This document shows positions 27,138 through 36,639 of a stretch of 64,000 bases of DNA, piece by piece; the stretch's first letter is position 1; each line of letters starts with the position of its first letter. Location: assembly GCF_024197615.1 (NCBI RefSeq), contig NZ_JAKUKE010000003.1:1141436-1205435 (forward strand). Direction: 5' to 3'. Position numbers and translations under genes: made by a program. The notes beneath the pieces are model-generated. The model was not told where the DNA came from, ran no database searches, and saw nothing but the letters and a program-made list of their open reading frames with translations. This stretch comes from Desulfuromonas sp. KJ2020. Its GTDB lineage: Bacteria; Desulfobacterota; Desulfuromonadia; Desulfuromonadales; SZUA-540.

Positions 27138-27167
27138 AAGGAGGGGCCTATTTGCCCCTCCTTTTTT
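27138..27167 (+). terminator. intrinsic terminator after maeB
   Basis: AAGGAGGGGC and GCCCCTCCTT form a 10-bp stem with a 6-nt loop followed by a T-rich tract. It separates maeB from threonine synthase. Confidence 0.88.
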
Positions 27168-27239
27168 CTTCTTTTCTTCCCTCCCAGAATGGTTCCTGTT
27201 AAAATGCCTGGATCTTTTTGAAACGGAGAGACAAAAAAT

Positions 27240-28628
27240 ATGCGTTATCTGAGTACCCGCGGCAAAGTCCGCAACCTGACTTTCAAAGATGCCGTCATGA
27301 TGGGGCTGGCTGACGACGGCGGCCTGCTGCTGCCTGAGTCGATCCCTATGCTGACCCCAGGTGACATTGCCGCCCTGTCCAAGCTGGCCTATCCTGAACT
27401 CGCTTTTCAGATTTTGTCCCGCTTCGTCGGTGACATCCCGGCCGCTGACCTCAAGGATCTTATCGACCGCTCGTACCAGAGCTTCACCCACCCGGACGTG
27501 ACCCCCGTCGTTCACAAGGACGGCATCTATATCCTCGAACTCTTCCATGGTCCGACCCTGGCCTTCAAGGATGTCGCCCTGCAGTTTCTCGGCAATCTGT
27601 TCGAATACCTGCTCAAAGAACGCGGGCAGAAGATGAACATCCTGGGGGCGACCTCCGGCGACACCGGTAGCGCCGCAATTTACGGCGTACGAGGCAAAGA
27701 AAACATCAATATCTTCATCCTGCATCCTCACGGAAAGGTTTCGCCCATTCAGGAACTGCAGATGACCACGGTGGTCGATCCCAACGTGTTCAACCTGGCC
27801 ATTCGCGGCACCTTCGACGATGGTCAGCGTATCGTCAAGGAAGCCTTCAGTGATCTGGCTTTCAAAGAGAAGCATGCCCTCGGCGCGGTGAACTCCATCA
27901 ACTGGGCTCGTGTGCTGGCGCAGGTCGTCTACTATTTCTACGCCTGGGGCCGCGTTTCAGCGGAGACGGGGTGCCAGGAAATCTACTTCAGCGTACCCAC
28001 CGGTAATTTCGGGGATATCTTCGCCGGCTATATCGCCCGTCGCATGGGTCTTCCCATTCGGCGCCTGATTCTGGCCACCAACGAAAACAACATCCTCTGC
28101 CGTTTCGTCCGTGACGGCGACTACAGCGTCAGCGCGGTGGCTCAGACCTACTCGCCCTCCATGGACATCCAATTGGCCAGCAATTTCGAACGCTACCTTT
28201 TCTACCTCTACGAGCAGAACAGCACCCGCGTGGCGGAGGCCATGGAAACCCTGCAAAAGACCGGCCGCCTGGCCTTCAGTGACGCCGAGCGAGAGCAGGT
28301 GTCCCATGATTTTCTGGCCCTGACCGTCGATGGCGACGACACTTTGGGCACGATTCAGGACTTCCATCGAGCCACGGGCTATACGCTCGACCCGCACACC
28401 GCCGTCGGAGTGAAGGCTGGACGCGAACTGGCCGGCGGCGACTATCCCGTCGTCTGCCTGGCCACCGCCCACCCGGCTAAATTCGGCGAGGCGGTGCGGA
28501 AAAGCATCGGCAGCGATCCCGAGCGTCCAGCCTCACTGGAAGGGATCGAATCCCGCGAGAAACGCTGCGTCATCCTTGATGCTGACGCCCAAGCCGTCAA
28601 GGATTTTCTGCAAGATCACGCCATCTAA
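27240..28628 (+). CDS. thrC: threonine synthase
   Basis: The PLP enzyme converts O-phosphohomoserine to threonine. The 462-residue protein is the long (class II, E. coli/yeast-like) form: it begins MRYLSTRGKVRNLTFKDAVMMGLADDGGLLLPE, has the PLP lysine in ELFHGPTLAFKDVALQFLGNL, the phosphate loop GATSGDTGSAAIYGVRGK and the VPTGNFGDIFAGYIARRMGLP motif. GGAG precedes the ATG. It has its own transcription unit, since a terminator lies just upstream, and converges on glnA. Confidence 0.95.
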   Translation: MRYLSTRGKVRNLTFKDAVMMGLADDGGLLLPESIPMLTPGDIAALSKLAYPELAFQILSRFVGDIPAADLKDLIDRSYQSFTHPDVTPVVHKDGIYILELFHGPTLAFKDVALQFLGNLFEYLLKERGQKMNILGATSGDTGSAAIYGVRGKENINIFILHPHGKVSPIQELQMTTVVDPNVFNLAIRGTFDDGQRIVKEAFSDLAFKEKHALGAVNSINWARVLAQVVYYFYAWGRVSAETGCQEIYFSVPTGNFGDIFAGYIARRMGLPIRRLILATNENNILCRFVRDGDYSVSAVAQTYSPSMDIQLASNFERYLFYLYEQNSTRVAEAMETLQKTGRLAFSDAEREQVSHDFLALTVDGDDTLGTIQDFHRATGYTLDPHTAVGVKAGRELAGGDYPVVCLATAHPAKFGEAVRKSIGSDPERPASLEGIESREKRCVILDADAQAVKDFLQDHAI

Positions 28629-28658
28629 AGGGCTTCGTCCTTTTTCTTAAACCGCCGA

Positions 28659-28706
28659 AACGCAAGAACGCCCCTGGCCATCTATGACCAGGGGCGTTCT
28701 TGCGTT
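28659..28706. terminator. large perfect hairpin between convergent thrC and glnA
   Basis: A 19-bp perfect inverted repeat (28659-28677 with 28688-28706) around a 10-nt loop sits between the two stop codons. Neither side has a clean T run, so it may act as a bidirectional terminator, a 3'-end stabiliser or both. Confidence 0.65.
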
Positions 28707-28726
28707 CAGGTACTACCTGTTCGATC

Positions 28727-30136
28727 TTAGCAGTCGTAATACAGGGCGAACTCGAGAGGCACAGGCCGCATGCGGACTGGATTGACCTCCGCCTCGGTTT
28801 TGTACTCGATCCACTTTTCGATAACATCCTCGGTGAAGACGTCCCCTTTAAGCAAGAAAGCGTGATCCTCTTTGAGGCTACGCAATGCCTCTTCAAGGGT
28901 GCCGGCAACATTCGGGATATCCTTGAGTTCTTCCGGTGAAAGGCCGTAGATATCCTTATCGAGAGGATCGCCCGGATCGATCTTGTTTTCGATACCGTCG
29001 AGACCGGCCATCAGCATGGCCGAAAAGGCCAGGTAGCCATTGCAGGACGGATCGGGGGTGCGATACTCGATACGCTTCGACTTGGGATTGCTGGTTACAG
29101 GAATCCGCAGAGAAGCCGAGCGGTTACGGTTGGAGTAAGCCAAATTGACCGGCGCTTCGTAACCCGGGACCAGACGCTTGTAGGAGTTGGTGCTGGGGTT
29201 GGTGAAAGCACACAGGGCCTTGGCGTGCTTCATAATGCCGCCGAGGTAATACATGGCTATTTTGGAGAGACCGCCATAACCGTCACCGGCAAACAGATTG
29301 ACGCCATCTTTCCAGAGGGACTGATGGCAGTGCATCCCCGAACCGTTATCGCCGAAAATCGGCTTGGGCATGAAGGTGACGGTCTTGCCGTTGCGGTAGG
29401 CGACGTTCTTGATGATGTACTTGAACCACTGCAGGGTATCGCCCATGTGCAGCAGGGAATCGAAGCGCATATCGATTTCGCACTGTCCCCCGGAAGCCAC
29501 CTCGTGATGGGAGGCCTCGATGCGCATGCCGACGCGCTGCAGAACCTGCACCATTTCATTGCGCAGATCGATAAGGGAATCGGTAGGTGCTACCGGGAAA
29601 TAACCGCCCTTGTGGGCAGGCTTGTAGCCCAGGTTCGGATATTCTTCACGACCCGTGTTCCAGGCGCCCTCGATGGAATCGACACAATAGAAGGCCTGGT
29701 TAGCGGTAGAAGAGAAGCGCACATCGTCAAAAACGAAGAACTCGGGCTCGGGGCCGAAATAGGCTGTGTCTGCAATGCCCGTCGATTTCAGGTAGGCTTC
29801 CGCTTTACGGGCAATAAAACGGGGGTCGCGGGTGTAGCCTTCTTTAGTGATGGGATCGTAAATATTGCAGATGATGCTCAGCGTCGGTATTTCGGGAAAC
29901 GGATCAATCTTGGCCGTGGTCGGGTCGGGGATCAGGGTCATGTCGCTGTTATGGATCGGCTGCCAGCCACGAATCGACGACCCGTCAAAACCAAGGCCTT
30001 CTTCAAAAACATCCTCGCTGAACTCGCTGATCGGGGTCGTGAAATGCTGCCAGATTCCCACGAAATCGAGGAATTTGTAATCGACCATTTCGACTTTGTT
30101 CTCTGTCGCGAACGCGACAACTTCTCTCGGCGTCAT
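28727..30136 (-). CDS. glnA: glutamine synthetase type I
   Basis: The enzyme makes glutamine from glutamate, ammonia and ATP and is the main ammonium-assimilation step. The 469-residue protein has the GSI signatures [17 protein letters not shown], the active-site [30 protein letters not shown] and [11 protein letters not shown]. The adenylylation loop [12 protein letters not shown] keeps the tyrosine that GlnE modifies in the beta subdivision, so covalent control is likely. It is 69 nt downstream of glnB, forming a glnBA operon like that of Geobacter. Confidence 0.96.
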   Translation of the reverse strand: MTPREVVAFATENKVEMVDYKFLDFVGIWQHFTTPISEFSEDVFEEGLGFDGSSIRGWQPIHNSDMTLIPDPTTAKIDPFPEIPTLSIICNIYDPITKEGYTRDPRFIARKAEAYLKSTGIADTAYFGPEPEFFVFDDVRFSSTANQAFYCVDSIEGAWNTGREEYPNLGYKPAHKGGYFPVAPTDSLIDLRNEMVQVLQRVGMRIEASHHEVASGGQCEIDMRFDSLLHMGDTLQWFKYIIKNVAYRNGKTVTFMPKPIFGDNGSGMHCHQSLWKDGVNLFAGDGYGGLSKIAMYYLGGIMKHAKALCAFTNPSTNSYKRLVPGYEAPVNLAYSNRNRSASLRIPVTSNPKSKRIEYRTPDPSCNGYLAFSAMLMAGLDGIENKIDPGDPLDKDIYGLSPEELKDIPNVAGTLEEALRSLKEDHAFLLKGDVFTEDVIEKWIEYKTEAEVNPVRMRPVPLEFALYYDC

Positions 30137-30205
30137 CCTAAATCTCCTTTGACGGGTGTTTTGAGTTCAACCTGCAAATGGGGTTTGTGGAATTGGAATA
30201 TTTAA

Positions 30206-30562
<357 letters not shown>

Positions 30563-30632
30563 TTATGTGGCCCTGTCGGACCCGTAAGTCACGGCTGCCG
30601 GCACAAGAACAACCGGCTTGCCAGAAAACAAT

Positions 30633-30648
30633 AGCAAATTGCCTGCCT
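30633..30648 (-). promoter_or_regulatory. probable sigma-54 promoter of glnB-glnA
   Basis: On the minus strand AGGCAGGCAATTTGCT has GG and GC separated by exactly 10 bases and an intact TTGCT -12 element; the -24 element (AGGCAG) differs from TGGCAC at two positions. The start site would lie near 30622, about 80 nt before the glnB ATG. Sigma-54 control of glnBA fits known nitrogen regulation in related bacteria. Confidence 0.55.
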
Positions 30649-30775
30649 ATTTCCATCAGCGGCAAACAATTTTTTAAATGATTAAAATATTTACGCTTTT
30701 TCAACACCTACCAAACAGACCGTCAGACTGCCTTCGGTTGCTGGCGATCTTTTAATCAGCCCCACGGCCAACTGC

Positions 30776-31369
30776 TCAATTATTGCACAACTCACTCAGC
30801 AGATCCGGGAAACTGTCTCCGGCACAAAAAGCGATGGGGCGATCCAGGTCGATGGGCCGGCGCCGCAACCAGTCCTTGAACAAAACCCATTCCTCTTCGA
30901 AATTGGGGGTAAAGATCCCCTGGTTCAAGGACGCTTCAATCTCGGCAGGCGACCAGAAACGCACCTCCTCGATCTCTTCCGGAGGGAAGATCAGTTCGCC
31001 ATCATAGCGGGACAGGTAGGTCGCCACATTCTCCGATTCGATGGCGTTGCGAATTTTCGAGGAATAGAGATAGGTCAAGGGGATACTCGTGATACCGAGT
31101 TCCTCGGCCATTTCCCGGCGAGCCGCTTCATGGTAGCTCTCGCCGGGATCGAGGTGGCCACCGACGCTGGTGTCCCACTTGCCGGGCTGAATATCTTTGG
31201 TTTGGGCCCTTTTCTGCAATAGCAGGCAGCCATCGCGGTTGAACACGAGCACATGGGCGACCCGGTGGATGAGACTCGGATCGCCATGGCAGCGTGAACG
31301 GGGAGCCTGACCGATCACCTGGTCGTTCTCGTCCACAATATCGAAAATTTCGTTCTTTTTTTCAGCCAC
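30776..31369 (-). CDS. Nudix hydrolase
   Basis: The 197-residue protein carries a complete Nudix box, GGHLDPGESYHEAARREMAEELGI, in the middle of the chain and begins EIFDIVDENDQVIGQAPRSRCHGDPSLIHRVAHVLVFN, a layout shared with isopentenyl-diphosphate isomerase-like and YfcD-type Nudix proteins. The substrate is unknown. I start at GTG 31369, since a strong GGGGAGGGG sits directly upstream and this avoids overlap with the previous gene. Confidence 0.85.
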   Translation of the reverse strand: MAEKKNEIFDIVDENDQVIGQAPRSRCHGDPSLIHRVAHVLVFNRDGCLLLQKRAQTKDIQPGKWDTSVGGHLDPGESYHEAARREMAEELGITSIPLTYLYSSKIRNAIESENVATYLSRYDGELIFPPEEIEEVRFWSPAEIEASLNQGIFTPNFEEEWVLFKDWLRRRPIDLDRPIAFCAGDSFPDLLSELCNN

Positions 31370-31385
31370 ATCCCCTCCCCTGCCC

Positions 31386-31916
31386 TTACTTGCGGTCAAA
31401 GAAAGGGCTCTTGCCGGAAACAGACAGGGGGATACCGTAGGCGATGGCGACGTCGGGCCCCAGAAACTTCATCTCGACCGCCGCCTTGCCAGCCGAATAC
31501 ATGATACGGTTGTCGATGCGCATATCGGCAGCCCGGCTTACGGCTGAACCGACGGCGATACCGAGGTCGCCGCTGTTGAAGGAGCAGGTTCCGCCCGCCT
31601 TGACCATGGTGGCGCAGTCGGCAAAACCGCAAAAACCGCAATGCGGCAGGCCCATGGCCTCCTTGCGGGTGCCCAGCAGGACCAGTACGGGGGACTGTTC
31701 GAGATTGCCCGCATCCCGCGCGAAAAACGACACGGAATCGCGTTCGGCTATCTCGACCATCTTGAGCTGAATAGCATCCTTTTCCTCTCCCGTGAGAATA
31801 GCCGAGACCAGCAGATCCTTGCCCCTTCCCTTAGGTGCGGTCCGGGCGGCGATGCAGATCATCCGGGCCGCCTGCAAAATCCCCTGCTCTTCCGCTTCTT
31901 TGTTCATCATCAACAT
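31386..31916 (-). CDS. DUF2148-domain protein with ferredoxin-like cysteine cluster
   Basis: The 176-residue protein matches the DUF2148 family, often annotated as ferredoxin domain-containing. It has a cysteine cluster, HCGFCGFADCATMVKAGGTCSF, that could bind an iron-sulfur centre, flanked by ARMICIAARTAPKGRGKD at the start and a conserved GIAVGSAVSRAAD region. Function is unknown; relatives are common in anaerobes. The ATG at 31916, 7 nt after AGGAG, is chosen over the longer frame. Confidence 0.82.
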   Translation of the reverse strand: MLMMNKEAEEQGILQAARMICIAARTAPKGRGKDLLVSAILTGEEKDAIQLKMVEIAERDSVSFFARDAGNLEQSPVLVLLGTRKEAMGLPHCGFCGFADCATMVKAGGTCSFNSGDLGIAVGSAVSRAADMRIDNRIMYSAGKAAVEMKFLGPDVAIAYGIPLSVSGKSPFFDRK

Positions 31917-31930
31917 GGTGATTCTCCTGT

Positions 31931-32611
31931 TCACACGGTTTTAATAAGATTACATCCCTTTAAATGACACTCTTCAGCGCTGGCAACACCCGCGGCCGAC
32001 TCCAGAAACTGCGCCACCTTCTTGATCTTGACTTTCTCCAGTGCCTGCATGAGGGAAAAGGGAACTTGCTCGAGCCCACAACGATCACGAACATCCGCGG
32101 TCATCCCCAACCAGAGATGAGCGGTCATCTCGGCGTCAGCGAGGGCACGATGAAAATTTCCTGTCACGGGCAAGGCCCGATAATGAACCAGAGTGGCCAG
32201 TTTGTGGTTGGGGGCTTCGGGATAGAGCCGCCGCGCCACCAGCAGGGAACAGGAATATTCTGCCGGCAGAGGCAGTCCGGCCCGCCTGAATTCACTCTCC
32301 AGAAAGCGACGGTCAAACGATGCATTATGGGCCACCAACGGACTGTCTGCCAAAAAACGCTGGAACTGGCGCATGACCAGGGCCGGCTCCGGAGCATCCT
32401 GCAGCATGGCGTTGGTGATGCCGGTGTAGTCCTCAATAAAGGGACTGACCCGTCGGCCCGGGCACATAAGACTTTGGAACCGATCGACTATACGGTCACC
32501 CTCAATCCGCACGGCGCCGATTTCGATGGCCCGGTCTCCACGATCTGGCGCCATGCCAGTTGTTTCAAAATCGAGTATCACTACGGGCGTTTTTTCTAAA
32601 ATGGCGCTCAT
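31931..32611 (-). CDS. DnaQ-family 3'-5' exonuclease (DEDDh)
   Basis: The 226-residue protein has the DEDDh exonuclease motifs: VVILDFETTGM, VAHNASFDRRFLE and HRALADAEMTAHLWL. It is shorter than polymerase III epsilon and has an extra C-terminal helical region (about 180-226) ending in two cysteine/histidine-containing turns (EECHLKGC), without a known domain. It may be a proofreading or repair nuclease acting separately from PolC. The start at ATG 32611 is supported by AAAAGGAA upstream. Confidence 0.87.
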   Translation of the reverse strand: MSAILEKTPVVILDFETTGMAPDRGDRAIEIGAVRIEGDRIVDRFQSLMCPGRRVSPFIEDYTGITNAMLQDAPEPALVMRQFQRFLADSPLVAHNASFDRRFLESEFRRAGLPLPAEYSCSLLVARRLYPEAPNHKLATLVHYRALPVTGNFHRALADAEMTAHLWLGMTADVRDRCGLEQVPFSLMQALEKVKIKKVAQFLESAAGVASAEECHLKGCNLIKTV

Positions 32612-32830
32612 CGATCGTTCCTTTTCTACAAATACGGTCATTGATCTCTGTTTCTATCAGGTTTTACTTGATTACAGGACAAGAATCCACCCTCGTACTT
32701 AAAAAATTGGCAGCAGTGATAAGACCTTCAGGAAAACACAGGAGGGCATAAGCAGTAAAGGTGGTTAACAGAGGAAAAATCCCGGGAGCTGACCAGAGTT
32801 GACTCAGCGGTATTGGCTAACAGGCGAGTT

Positions 32831-33844
32831 CTAAAACGGATAGGCCCAACCGAGATGGATTCCGAAATCGGGGCTGTTGTCCATGCTGACGATATTCTGG
32901 ATCAGGGCGAATTCGAGGGTACCCATCTGGGGAAAGCGATATTTGAACCCAACGTGTATCTCGTGGCTCGGTTCGTCAAGACCGCTGATGTCCTTGATGG
33001 CGGCCTCCTGTACCATATATTGGCCCAGAAAGGTCCAGCGCGGTGAATGCTCATAGCCAAAGGAGAGCAAACCGCCGGCCTGCTGATTTTTCATGCGGAT
33101 AGGCGTGAACCTGTCATAGTCACGGGCCACGGTGAGATCGAAAACGGTATACGACAATATCAGGTGGGCGTACCATCGTTCGCTGAAACGTTTACCGAAA
33201 CCGAGTGAAAACCCGTAATCCACCGGATGGTTATCACTGAAGGCCTGGCCATTATCCAGACCATAACGAACCGAGCCCGACATATTGACGGCGGGCAGCC
33301 AGCGATTCCCGGCAAAGGCATCGTACTTCAGCGTGAGACTGACACCGCTGTTGTTGAAGATATCGGCGTCCGATTCTTCTGGAACAGGGCCGGCGCGGAT
33401 GACGCGGCTCTGCCCTTTGGGCACTTCGTCGCGGCCGTTCTGATCGATGCCGAAAAGATCGTGAAATCCCTGGATGAAGCCATCAAGCACCCCTCCATAA
33501 TAGGCCCGGTTATCGTAGCCGGCCGCCAATTCAAGACGGTCATTGAAACCATAGCCGACCCCAGCCTGCACATCGGCCATTTCGTAATCCATGGCGTAGG
33601 TACTCTCCTGTGCCCAGACATTGGAGAGCGTGGCGGTCAATAAAAGATGCCAGCCCGGCCTGATGGTGTCCGCCGGTTGGAACGGAGTCACCATGCGCAG
33701 GCTCTGCATGGGCGACTGAGACCGCAGATTGAAGATGCCGCTGCCACCGTTATCGCTGGCCGTCGCAAAATCGGGAGTCCCTAGAGCGAAGAGAATCCAG
33801 AAACCTATAACTATCCGTCGAATGAACGGGCGCAGACAGGGCAT
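32831..33844 (-). CDS. DUF3187-family outer-membrane protein
   Basis: The 337-residue protein has a signal peptide (about 1-30) and alternating beta-strand segments ending in the aromatic C-terminus GWAYPF, as in outer-membrane barrels. The opening after the signal, FNLRSQSPMQSLRMVTPF, and the repeated YGFNDRLELAAGYDNRAYYGG-type strands match the DUF3187 family. Function unknown. It lies alone, with a 219-bp gap upstream of it on the far side that shows nothing recognisable. Confidence 0.8.
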   Translation of the reverse strand: MPCLRPFIRRIVIGFWILFALGTPDFATASDNGGSGIFNLRSQSPMQSLRMVTPFQPADTIRPGWHLLLTATLSNVWAQESTYAMDYEMADVQAGVGYGFNDRLELAAGYDNRAYYGGVLDGFIQGFHDLFGIDQNGRDEVPKGQSRVIRAGPVPEESDADIFNNSGVSLTLKYDAFAGNRWLPAVNMSGSVRYGLDNGQAFSDNHPVDYGFSLGFGKRFSERWYAHLILSYTVFDLTVARDYDRFTPIRMKNQQAGGLLSFGYEHSPRWTFLGQYMVQEAAIKDISGLDEPSHEIHVGFKYRFPQMGTLEFALIQNIVSMDNSPDFGIHLGWAYPF

Positions 33845-33875
33845 CGCATCGATCCAGGGGAAAATATTTATCAGC

Positions 33876-34313
33876 TTAATCGCTTCGCCACTTCCATAAC
33901 CTCGCCAGCACAGCGGTCAGGGCAAAAGCAATCAATACTCTGACTCCCAGCATAATCCAGGCATTACCGCCGATAACCACAAAAATAAGGGTATCCTCCA
34001 CAACGGCGTGGCAGGTAGCCAGAAACAGTCCCATCAGAAAGAGTTCGCGCTTGGGCAGTTTCTTTTCCTGCGCCACCCGGATAATGATGCCGGCGCCGTA
34101 GGCGATGCCCAGGAAAATACCGGTAAAGAGGGGAACAGCTGCATCCCTGGTCAGCCCCATGCCGCGCATGAGAGGATCCACGGCGCGACCCGCCCGGCGA
34201 AAGATAGGCATATAGCGGAGCACCTCGAAGATCGTTACCAGAGGGACGATAATGAGGACCAATTTAAGGGCCAGTTTCAGGGCACCCAGCACGGCCGGGA
34301 CGAGAGCTTCCAT
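33876..34313 (-). CDS. nucleoside-recognition (Gate) domain membrane protein, second of a pair
   Basis: The 145-residue protein is very hydrophobic, with about four membrane helices and the motif LFTGIFLGIAYGAGIIIRVAQEKK typical of Gate-domain proteins related to SpmB and YjiG. I start at ATG 34313, which overlaps the stop of the partner gene (TGATG); the longer frame upstream is a shadow. The transported substrate, if any, is unknown. Confidence 0.8.
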   Translation of the reverse strand: MEALVPAVLGALKLALKLVLIIVPLVTIFEVLRYMPIFRRAGRAVDPLMRGMGLTRDAAVPLFTGIFLGIAYGAGIIIRVAQEKKLPKRELFLMGLFLATCHAVVEDTLIFVVIGGNAWIMLGVRVLIAFALTAVLARLWKWRSD

Positions 34314-34777
34314 CACCAGCCTCCGAGGGTGTGCAGCCCCTGCATCAATAGACCGACGGCCAAGGCGATAAGCAGGCGACAGGCGGTGAGGACTCCGCCC
34401 CGGGCCCCGGTGGAACCGAGCACAGCCCCTTCGAGCAGCAGATTGTGGGCAATGCCCATCATCAGTCCGCACTGGGTGACCTGCCAGGGGGTCAAATCCA
34501 GAGGAGCCATGATGGCAATAGCGGCATAGAGGTTTAGCAGAAAAGCCGCTACAAAGGCAAAAGCAGCTTCGCCCGGCAGCCCAAAAAGCTTCATCAACGG
34601 GGCGAACCAGCTGCCGATGACCTCTACCACAGCCGTGCCTTTGAGCAGGTCGACAACCACATACAGCGGCAGCACAAACTTCAGGAGCTTGAAAGTTGTC
34701 TGAAAACCGCCTTTGAGCCCGTTACGAATGCGGTCAGCAATGCTGGGGATATTTTCGTCAGCGGCCGCTTGGCTCAC
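34313..34777 (-). CDS. nucleoside-recognition (Gate) domain membrane protein, first of a pair
   Basis: The 154-residue protein has a short charged N-terminus and about four membrane helices (TTFKLLKFVLPLYVVVDLL, FAFVAAFLLNLYAAIAIMAPL and others), related to SpmA-type Gate proteins. The GTG start at 34777 overlaps the stop of sppA (GTGA), so sppA and both Gate genes are probably translated as one coupled unit. In non-sporulating bacteria the role of such pairs is not known. Confidence 0.8.
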   Translation of the reverse strand: MSQAAADENIPSIADRIRNGLKGGFQTTFKLLKFVLPLYVVVDLLKGTAVVEVIGSWFAPLMKLFGLPGEAAFAFVAAFLLNLYAAIAIMAPLDLTPWQVTQCGLMMGIAHNLLLEGAVLGSTGARGGVLTACRLLIALAVGLLMQGLHTLGGW

Positions 34778-35721
34778 GGGGTCACCTGATATCGAAAAGA
34801 GGGGCCGGTCATTTCCTCGGCAATCCCCTCTAGACGCATCATCGTGTGCAGGATAGGGTTGCCGGCAGCATAGATGCTGCCGGCGTTGGCGCCGGCGCGA
34901 CGGTAGAGAATGACCCTGGCCTTTTCCACCCCCGCCAGTTGGCGGACCCGCCCGATGGCGTCATCGAAATAGCCCAGGGAATCGACCAGTCGAAGCGCCT
35001 GCGCTGGTTTGGCATCGAATAGGGTACCTTTGGCGACCTGCTTCAAGGTGCAGTCCTTGATGCCCCGGCGCTCCGCCACCAGATCAATGAATCGTTGATG
35101 CAGGCGATCGGTGATCCCCTGCATCAGCGCCGTCTCTTCAGGGCTGCTGGCCCGCAAGGGCGACCAGAAATCCTTGTATTCGCCGCTCTTGACGCTATCA
35201 TCAGCAATTCCCCACTTTTCCAGCAGCCCGGCCAGGTTGAACTTAAGCGCCACCACGCCTACACCTCCGACCACGGAGGTTGGGTGAACGATGATTTCGT
35301 CGGCGGCCAGCGCCACATAGTAGCCCCCCGAAAGGGCCTTATCAAGCACCAGGGCGACAACAGGTAGCTGCCGTTCCTGACCGAAGCGGAAAATTTCGTG
35401 GTAGAGAATATCGCTCGCCGTGACCGAACCTCCGGAACTGTCGATACGCAGAAGCAGGCCGACAATCTTATTGTCCTGGCGGGCAAGATCCAGCTCTTCC
35501 CGCAAACGGGACAGTACCGGGTCACGCTTGCTAAAAAAGTCGGGTCCCAGGCGATCCATCACCAAGATGCCGCTGATATCGACCACCAGAATTTTTCCCT
35601 TCCCTTCCCCACTGACCACCTGTTCTTCAAGGGGGGCCGTACCGGGCGCCAGCAGTCCTTTGACCGAAATGCAGCCCGTCAGCAGCAGAAAAAGTACCAG
35701 AAGCAGAAGTGTTTTTTTCAT
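34774..35721 (-). CDS. SppA-family signal peptide peptidase, lipoprotein-anchored
   Basis: This short-form serine protease degrades signal peptides in the periplasmic membrane face. The 315-residue protein starts with a lipoprotein signal (KKTLLLLVLFLLLTGC, lipobox LTGC), then ClpP-like folds with the nucleophile serine in DKALSGGYYVALAADE and the general-base lysine in DDSVKSGEYKDFWSP. Either of two adjacent ATGs (35724 or 35721) fits; the second gives better spacing from GGAGAG. It overlaps the Gate-domain gene downstream by 4 nt. Confidence 0.88.
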   Translation of the reverse strand: MKKTLLLLVLFLLLTGCISVKGLLAPGTAPLEEQVVSGEGKGKILVVDISGILVMDRLGPDFFSKRDPVLSRLREELDLARQDNKIVGLLLRIDSSGGSVTASDILYHEIFRFGQERQLPVVALVLDKALSGGYYVALAADEIIVHPTSVVGGVGVVALKFNLAGLLEKWGIADDSVKSGEYKDFWSPLRASSPEETALMQGITDRLHQRFIDLVAERRGIKDCTLKQVAKGTLFDAKPAQALRLVDSLGYFDDAIGRVRQLAGVEKARVILYRRAGANAGSIYAAGNPILHTMMRLEGIAEEMTGPSFRYQVTP

Positions 35722-35737
35722 CATTGGCTCTCCGGCA

Positions 35738-36550
35738 TCATCCCAAAGCGACATCGAGAATCATCATCACGGTAAACCCCAGCATCACCCCCATGGTGGC
35801 GGCATCGGCGTGGTTGCCGCTCTGAGACTCGGGAATGACCTCTTCGACGACGACAAAAATCATGGCTCCGGCAGCAAAAGCCAAGGCGTAGGGCAGGATG
35901 GGCTGGGAAATCATCACGGTGGCGGCGCCGATGACCCCGGCAAAGACCTCGACCATGCCGGAGAACTGGCCAGCCATAAAACTCTTGAACCGTGAAACCC
36001 CTTCCCGCCGCAAAGGCACCGACACCGCCATGCCCTCGGGGAAATTCTGAATGGCGATGCCGATAGCCAGCGCCATGGCGGCTGGCGCGGTCGCCGAGGG
36101 CAGCCCGGCGGCGACCGCGCCGAAGGCCACTCCTACCGCCAGGCCTTCGGGGATGTTATGGAGAGTGACAGCCAGCACAAAAAGGGTGCTGCGCCGCCAT
36201 TTGGTGGTGATTCCTTCTGCCTCGCTTCTTGGCAGAAAGAGGTGCAGGTGCGGCAGAAACTTGTCAACCAGGCGCAAAAAAATGCCGCCGGCTAAAAAAC
36301 CCACTGCAGCCGGAACCCAGGGCACGCTTCCCTGACCTTCCGCCATTTCAAGGGCCGGAGCCAAAAGGGACCAGTAACTGGCGGCGATCATGACCCCGGC
36401 CGCAAAGCCGAGCATAATATCCAGGGTCTTCCGGCTGGGTTGACGGCTGAAGAAAACCGCGCTCGCCCCGAGGGATGTCACCAGCCAGGTAAGGCAGGTC
36501 GCCAGAAAGGCCTGCATCACTGGATGAAGAGTATAAAATGTCTCGATCAT
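35738..36550 (-). CDS. ZIP-family metal transporter
   Basis: ZIP proteins bring zinc or other divalent metals into the cytoplasm. The 270-residue protein has about eight helices, the metal-site motif VTLHNIPEGLAVGVAFGAV in helix 4 and IGIAIQNFPEGMAVSVPLRREG in helix 5, as in the ZupT/GufA branch. The loop between helices 3 and 4 is histidine-containing (FLPHLHLFLPR). ATG 36550 follows GAGGAAGGAA. It is divergent from lpxH, 89 nt away. Confidence 0.9.
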   Translation of the reverse strand: MIETFYTLHPVMQAFLATCLTWLVTSLGASAVFFSRQPSRKTLDIMLGFAAGVMIAASYWSLLAPALEMAEGQGSVPWVPAAVGFLAGGIFLRLVDKFLPHLHLFLPRSEAEGITTKWRRSTLFVLAVTLHNIPEGLAVGVAFGAVAAGLPSATAPAAMALAIGIAIQNFPEGMAVSVPLRREGVSRFKSFMAGQFSGMVEVFAGVIGAATVMISQPILPYALAFAAGAMIFVVVEEVIPESQSGNHADAATMGVMLGFTVMMILDVALG

Positions 36551-36604
36551 TTCCTTCCTCGACAAAGGGCGATATGAAGCTGACACCAGCCCTTTGCAGG
36601 CCGC

Positions 36605-36633
36605 TTGACATTACTTTTCACGCTCACTATAGT
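36605..36633 (+). promoter_or_regulatory. strong sigma-70 promoter of lpxH
   Basis: TTGACA (36605-36610), 17 bp, TATAGT (36628-36633). The start site is expected at about 36640, which is the first base of the lpxH ATG, implying a leaderless transcript. Confidence 0.7.
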
Positions 36634-36639
36634 CGCCTC

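Noticed and set aside
24720-27875. A 1051-codon open frame on the minus strand, antisense to the malic enzyme and the start of threonine synthase
   Set aside because: It runs opposite two well-supported genes, crosses their intergenic terminator, and reads as a low-complexity string of V, G, D, F, Q and H typical of the complement of GC-rich coding sequence. It matches no family I know.
32612-32830. Intergenic stretch between the exonuclease and DUF3187 genes, searched for small genes or RNAs
   Set aside because: No convincing promoter-terminator pair, ribosome binding site or palindrome was found.
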